The position numbers and the translations under genes were made by a program. A model generated the notes under the pieces. It did no database searches, was not told the origin of the DNA, and worked only from the letters and a program-made list of their open reading frames with translations. A stretch of DNA of 36,767 bases from Pseudoselenomonas ruminantium (lineage in GTDB: Bacteria; Bacillota; Negativicutes; Selenomonadales; Selenomonadaceae): the NCBI RefSeq assembly GCF_900113715.1, contig NZ_FOQK01000031.1, positions 1 through 36,767 on the forward strand, given 5' to 3'. Positions 33,492-36,767 of this stretch are shown piece after piece. Each line of letters opens with the position of its first letter. The stretch's first letter is position 1.

Positions 33492-34085
33492 GTGAATCTG
33501 GTGGAACGTGTCTGTGGTCATACTTGGATGATTTTGCGTCATAAGTATTGGGTGTTTCGGTTTTGCTGTATTGCGGGGATTCCGTGGCAAGGTTTTATGC
33601 ATGACTGGTCAAAATTCTCGCCGACGGAGTTTATCGAAAGCGTAAAATACTACAATGGCAAGGTTTCGCCGATAAAGATCTGCAAGCGGGAAAACAACGG
33701 CCTGTCCATGGCCTGGATTCATCATCATGGACGGAATCTCCATCATTATGAGGCTTGGTGGGATAACTTCGATCATGGTGCCCACCCGCAGGATATGCCC
33801 TACAAATACGCGGTGGAAATGATTTGTGACTGCCTGGGGGCGGCCAAAGCCTATGGCCGGGATGAATTCACCTTTCAGGCCGAATACGAGTGGTGGCAGC
33901 GTAAATGTGCCACTGGTGTTGGCATGAGCCCTAATATGCAGGCCTTTGTGGAAACGATGCTGAGCCAGCTGGCGGCGACGGAAGATCTGTCCTTGCTGCG
34001 GCCAAAGCCCCTGCGGAAAATATATGCATCAGTAGTGAAAGAAGGAAATTATGAATATACAGATTTTCGGCACCAAGAAGTGTAA
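33492..34085 (+). CDS. DUF5662 family protein
   Basis: A 197-residue protein with conserved His/Asp/Trp motifs: GHTWMILRHKYWV, MHDWSKFSPTEF, WIHHHGRNLHHYEAWW and a DCLGAAKAYGRD stretch. The pattern of HD and HHH clusters suggests a metal-binding, possibly HD-like, hydrolase fold, but no activity is established. The GTG at 33492 is eight bases after TTGGAGG (33477-33483) and is preferred to TTG codons upstream. Its last 35 bases overlap the ArsC/Spx-like gene, so the two are coupled. The MHDWSKF motif coincides with a TGACNNGTCA palindrome. Confidence 0.8.
   Translation: MNLVERVCGHTWMILRHKYWVFRFCCIAGIPWQGFMHDWSKFSPTEFIESVKYYNGKVSPIKICKRENNGLSMAWIHHHGRNLHHYEAWWDNFDHGAHPQDMPYKYAVEMICDCLGAAKAYGRDEFTFQAEYEWWQRKCATGVGMSPNMQAFVETMLSQLAATEDLSLLRPKPLRKIYASVVKEGNYEYTDFRHQEV
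33602..33611. repeat. TGACNNGTCA palindrome, single copy (TGACTGGTCA)
   Basis: Exact copy of the palindrome in the DUF5662 gene, read as Asp-Trp-Ser in the conserved HDWSKF motif. Here protein constraint alone might explain the sequence. Confidence 0.55.
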
Positions 34086-34398
34086 CGATACGAAGAAAGC
34101 CCAGCGGTTCTTTAAAGAGCGCGGAATAAAGTTCCAATTCATCGACATGCTGGACAAGGGCATGAGCAAAGGCGAATTCCAGTCCGTGGCCAAGGCCCAT
34201 GGGGGCATCGATGGGATGATCGATCCGGATTGCAAGGATAAAGAAGCCTTAGCCCGCGTAACCTATATGGCCGATAAGCTGAAGACGCTTCTGGAGAATC
34301 AGCAGGTCATAAAGACACCGGTGGTAAGGAACGGCAAAGAGTCAACCGTTGGTTATGAGCCGGAGATTTGGAAAAGCTGGCAGGCAACAAAGGGATAA
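34051..34398 (+). CDS. ArsC/Spx-family thioredoxin-fold protein
   Basis: A 115-residue protein of the arsenate reductase/Spx family. The active-site strand is IFGTKKCNDTKKAQRFF with a single cysteine (residue 11) instead of the CxxC of Spx, and KTPVVRNGKES near the C-terminus provides the cis-proline region. It may be a glutathione/thiol-type oxidoreductase (YffB-like) rather than a true arsenate reductase; no other ars genes are near. It begins 35 bases inside the DUF5662 gene and is followed by a perfect 23-bp hairpin. Confidence 0.85.
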   Translation: MNIQIFGTKKCNDTKKAQRFFKERGIKFQFIDMLDKGMSKGEFQSVAKAHGGIDGMIDPDCKDKEALARVTYMADKLKTLLENQQVIKTPVVRNGKESTVGYEPEIWKSWQATKG

Positions 34399-34405
34399 CC
34401 TGCGC

Positions 34406-34454
34406 AAACAGGCGGTCTGACATGTCAAATCTTGACATGTCAGACCGCCTGTTT
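34406..34454. repeat. Perfect 23-bp inverted repeat holding two TGACNNGTCA palindromes
   Basis: The arms 34406-34428 and 34432-34454 are exact inverse complements around the 3-base loop ATC. Each arm contains TGACATGTCA (34418-34427, 34433-34442), 15 bases apart. The arms end in CTGTTT with only three T residues, so it is at best an imperfect terminator, readable from either side, after the ArsC/Spx-like gene. Confidence 0.9.
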
Positions 34455-34555
34455 ATGTGGGGGTGTGATAAAGCTGACAGCAAATGGGGACGGGATGTGC
34501 TAAGGTATTCCTGGATAGAGGCAGGTGGAGGGAAGGCTTGCAGAAAGGATTGCTT

Positions 34556-34921
34556 ATGGAGAACAGGATTTTACTCAAGCGCATCTATGAACCGCCAGAG
34601 GAAAGTGATGGATACCGGATATTGGTGGATAGATTGTGGCCGCGAGGCATCAAGAAGGAAGCGGCTCATCTCGATGAATGGGCCAAGGTCATCACGCCTG
34701 GTACCGAAATCCGGCGCTTGTATCACCAGGGCGAGATGCCCTTTGATGGCTTTGCGGAGGCCTATCAGGAAGAACTGGCAGCTAGCGAAGGGGCGGCGGC
34801 TTTTGCTGCCCATTGCCGGGAGCTGCTGGAGGCGCAGAATGTGACCTTGGTGTATGCGGCGAAAAACACGCAGGAAAATCACGTGCTCGTCTTGCGGGAA
34901 TGGCTGCGGCGGAATATGTAA
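34556..34921 (+). CDS. DUF488 family protein (YeaO-like)
   Basis: A 121-residue protein with the family features RILVDRLWPRGIKKEAAHLDEWAKVITPG, an RRLYHQG segment and the C-terminal VTLVYAAKNTQENHVLVL. The function is unknown. The ATG at 34556 lies six bases after AAAGGA; the frame continues upstream without a good start. The 100 bases before it hold no clear promoter. It faces flagellin tail to tail and has no T-tailed terminator of its own. Confidence 0.88.
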   Translation: MENRILLKRIYEPPEESDGYRILVDRLWPRGIKKEAAHLDEWAKVITPGTEIRRLYHQGEMPFDGFAEAYQEELAASEGAAAFAAHCRELLEAQNVTLVYAAKNTQENHVLVLREWLRRNM

Positions 34922-34993
34922 AACATGCATCGGGCGCAGAGGCTGGCTATGGTGCATAAGAGCGGTGTGACTGTCACGGATATGCAGGCTATG

Positions 34994-35022
34994 AAAAAAG
35001 CTCCTTGAACGATTCAAGGAGC
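34994..35022 (-). terminator. Intrinsic terminator of the flagellin gene
   Basis: On the minus strand GCTCCTTGAA and TTCAAGGAGC (35022-35013 with 35009-35000) form a perfect 10-bp stem with a 3-base loop, followed by six T residues. It lies 42 bases beyond the flagellin stop. Confidence 0.95.
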
Positions 35023-35064
35023 GGCTGGGCAGATGGAACGATAGGGCGGCAGCTATGGAAAGCT

Positions 35065-36375
35065 TCAACCTTGCAAGAGGCTCAGGAACCAGCCGGCGCT
35101 GTGGTTGTTCTGGGCCAGCATGGCCTGGGCGGCTTGCAGCAGGATGTTTTCTTTGGTGAATTCGGTCATTTCCTTGGCCATGTTGGCATCGAGGATGGTG
35201 GACATGGCTGCCGTGAGATTCTCGCTTTCGGTGGTGAGATTGCTGATGGTGTATTCGAGGCGCATGCTCATGGCGCCGATGGTGGTCTGCTGGTCAAGGG
35301 CGCGTTCGAGGGCCCGGTCGATGGCACTCATGGCGGCATTGGCGCCTTTTTGCGTGGTCACGTCGATGGCGTGGCCATTTTTGCCGGTCAGCCCGAGGGC
35401 GTAGGAGCTCATGTCGTCGATGGAGCCACGGATGCCACGGTTGGCATCGGCACTGCTGGCGATGTAGAAGCTCGAATCGCCCTGCTGATCGCGCGGCGCG
35501 ATGCTTTCCTTGAAGTCGTTGAGGGCCGTAGTGGCCGTTTTCTTGACCTGTCCCTTGGTGTCGGTGATGCTGATGGTGATGCCTGAAACGGCGCCATCAA
35601 GGCCCGTGGCGGCAGCCGTGAAGGAAACGGCATTCTGCTCGTCGGCGGTGTGGACGGTCTCACCATGGGCATCCACGCCAATGGTGGAATCGGTCTGCAA
35701 TTTTGACGGGTCAAAAATTGACTGGTCAATGGCATTGAATTGGGTAAGCATGTCTGCAAGGGTAGTGGTGCCGGCTTGGTAGCTGGCCGAGTATGTCTTG
35801 CCGTCCTTGATATAGGAGAGGTTCACGGTATCGCCTTCCTGGATGTTCAGCGAAGAGCCGTCCCGGCGTTTCAGGTCAGTCAGCTTGGTGCTGGCGGTGG
35901 TCGTGGTGGCAAGGCTCTGGTTGGTGAGCACCTGTGCCGTCGGTTCAGCGGCCGAGGCCATGGAACCGTCGAGCAGCAATTTGCCGTTATAGGTGACGCT
36001 TGCGTTGTCGTTGATCTGATCGCCGAATTGGTCAAAGAGCTTTTGGATGGTGCGGCGGTCCGTATCTGTGCAGGTATCGCTGGCGGCCTCGATGGCTTTT
36101 TCCTTGAGGTTGCGCAGGATGTCGATGGTGGAGCTCACGCCGCCCTCCGCGACCTTCAGCATGCTGAGGGAAAACTGGGCATTGCGGCTGGAGGCATCAA
36201 GGCTGCGGATGCGCACGTCCATGCGCTGGCCGATGGCCCAGCCCGAAGGATCATCCGCGACACTGGCAACGCGCTGGCCAGTCGCCAGATGGTGCATATG
36301 CTTGGACAGTTTGAATTGATGTTTGTCCATGATGTTTAAGATATTCGTCGACATGACGGAATTGCTGATCATCAT
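35065..36375 (-). CDS. Flagellin
   Basis: A 436-residue filament protein. The conserved N-terminal D0/D1 part (about 1-135) has VASVADDPSGWAIGQRMDVRIRSLD and AEGGVSSTIDILRNLKEKAIEAAS. The middle is variable, and the C-terminal part (about 345-436) has AMSAIDRALERALDQQTTIGAMSMRLEYTISNL and ends in FLSLLQG. The ATG at 36375 is preceded by GGAAGGTG; a longer frame from a TTG at 36399 would read through that site. The gene has its own terminator. No sigma-28-type promoter (TAAA...GCCGATAA) is seen upstream; instead there are two TATAAT boxes in a direct repeat. A 15-base-spaced pair of TGACNNGTCA lies in the variable region. Confidence 0.93.
   Translation of the reverse strand: MMISNSVMSTNILNIMDKHQFKLSKHMHHLATGQRVASVADDPSGWAIGQRMDVRIRSLDASSRNAQFSLSMLKVAEGGVSSTIDILRNLKEKAIEAASDTCTDTDRRTIQKLFDQFGDQINDNASVTYNGKLLLDGSMASAAEPTAQVLTNQSLATTTTASTKLTDLKRRDGSSLNIQEGDTVNLSYIKDGKTYSASYQAGTTTLADMLTQFNAIDQSIFDPSKLQTDSTIGVDAHGETVHTADEQNAVSFTAAATGLDGAVSGITISITDTKGQVKKTATTALNDFKESIAPRDQQGDSSFYIASSADANRGIRGSIDDMSSYALGLTGKNGHAIDVTTQKGANAAMSAIDRALERALDQQTTIGAMSMRLEYTISNLTTESENLTAAMSTILDANMAKEMTEFTKENILLQAAQAMLAQNNHSAGWFLSLLQG
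35704..35728. repeat. Pair of TGACNNGTCA palindromes in flagellin
   Basis: TGACGGGTCA (35704-35713) and TGACTGGTCA (35719-35728) lie exactly 15 bases apart in the variable part of flagellin. On the coding strand they read Asp-Gln-Ser and Asp-Pro-Ser, the same Asp-x-Ser frame as in rarA. Confidence 0.8.
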
Positions 36376-36414
36376 ATTTGTCACCTTCCTTGTGAGCAAA
36401 AGAAATCCGTATCC

Positions 36415-36447
36415 AATACTATTATACTACTCTAAATACTATTATAC
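36415..36447 (-). promoter_or_regulatory. Direct repeat with two -10-like boxes upstream of flagellin
   Basis: The 13-base sequence AATACTATTATAC occurs at 36415-36427 and again at 36435-36447, a 20-base period. On the minus strand each copy contains TATAAT (36426-36421 and 36446-36441) 40-70 bases before the flagellin start. No convincing -35 box accompanies either, so the region is a probable promoter or operator of unclear type. Confidence 0.5.
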
Positions 36448-36515
36448 GTAAGTATACATAAATTGCAGTTTATCTGTCCGTACGTGGTTAAAACAAACTC
36501 GGTACAGCTCAGCTT

Positions 36516-36717
36516 GGGTGGGGGCGGGTGCACTTTTTCTCCGCTCCCGCTAAATGACCCGCGCGGCTGCTTTAGTACGTACTTAGATACATGTGCCGGG
36601 CAGGCCAGCGGCACGCCAATACATCGAATCGTTCTAGGAAGTACGTACTGCGGGCCATCCCTCACTGCGTTCGGGCAAATCGCTCCCGCTGCGAAGAAAG
36701 TGTACCCGCCCCCGCCC
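36516..36717. other. Non-coding nested inverted-repeat element
   Basis: From 36448 to 36767 I see no credible gene. Within it, three roughly concentric inverted repeats nest. The outer arms 36516-36536 and 36697-36717 match at 19 of 21 bases, and both exceptions would be G-U pairs in RNA. The middle arms AGTACGTACTT / AAGTACGTACT (36574-36584, 36639-36649) are perfect. The inner GTGCCG / CGGCAC (36593-36598, 36609-36614) is also perfect. CGCTCCCGCT occurs twice as a direct repeat (36542, 36681). It could be a structured RNA, a small non-autonomous mobile element with terminal repeats, or a regulatory region for a gene beyond the window. Confidence 0.55.
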
Positions 36718-36767
36718 TCTGCTACGTTTAGATAAGCCTGCTTTGTTCCGGCAATAGGTTACGAATT

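Noticed and set aside
34051-34398. Arsenic resistance locus
   Set aside because: The gene is only a family-level ArsC/Spx relative with one cysteine, and there are no arsR, arsB or acr3 neighbours.
36463-36735. A 90-codon open frame across the nested inverted repeats upstream of flagellin
   Set aside because: No ribosome site, low-complexity Pro/Gly/Ser-rich translation dictated by the GC-rich repeats, and no family resemblance.

Overview
The window looks like a chromosome segment of a motile, anaerobic, diderm Firmicute of the Negativicutes, most like Selenomonas. This is inferred from gene content: a Firmicutes-type division cluster (pgeF-yggS-sepF-ylmH-divIVA followed by lspA-rluD-pyrR), an L20-type leader in front of infC-rpmI-rplT, miaA-hfq, a dCache chemoreceptor and a flagellin, AdoCbl-dependent ethanolamine breakdown and B12/radical-SAM proteins. 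No rRNA, tRNA, CRISPR array, integrase or transposase was seen. Nearly all of it is ordinary, densely packed housekeeping and metabolic DNA.

Layout. 1-3960: a divergent pair of zinc-ribbon membrane proteins, then a chemoreceptor. 4173-6441: a glucose-type PTS permease (EIICBA) behind a leader with an intrinsic terminator. 6486-14039: an apparent operon for ethanolamine uptake (eat), ethanolamine ammonia-lyase and its reactivase (eutA, eutB, eutC) and lower-ligand assembly of its cofactor (cobT, cobS, cobC). It starts from a good sigma-A promoter followed at once by a leader terminator that overlaps a possible competing hairpin. 14073-15469: infC-rpmI-rplT with an L20-type leader and an AUU start for IF3. 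15495-20973: a TrmH-family methyltransferase, thiN (opposite strand), a UPF0173 hydrolase, miaA, hfq, dut and rarA. 20980-22699: an IscR-like Rrf2 regulator with a cysteine desulfurase. 22745-27783: rodZ, a YgiQ-type radical SAM protein, nrdR and a B12-binding-type radical SAM protein. 27831-33394: the division/maturation cluster and pyrR. 33492-34921: a DUF5662 protein, an ArsC/Spx-like protein and a DUF488 protein. 34994-36375: flagellin on the minus strand. 36376-36767: non-coding DNA with a direct repeat and a large nested inverted-repeat structure.

Three leaders (PTS, eut, infC) each carry an intrinsic terminator between promoter and first gene, with a visible competing fold, so regulation by conditional termination is a recurring theme.

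The most unusual signal is not a gene. The 10-bp palindrome TGACNNGTCA occurs 15 times in this window, against about 0.6 expected for equal base use. It often occurs in pairs or arrays with an exact 15-bp period (four copies in rarA, two in flagellin, two in a perfect intergenic hairpin). It has no explanation among the annotated features and is the best candidate for something undescribed. Second are the eut leader and the nested hairpin at 36516-36717.
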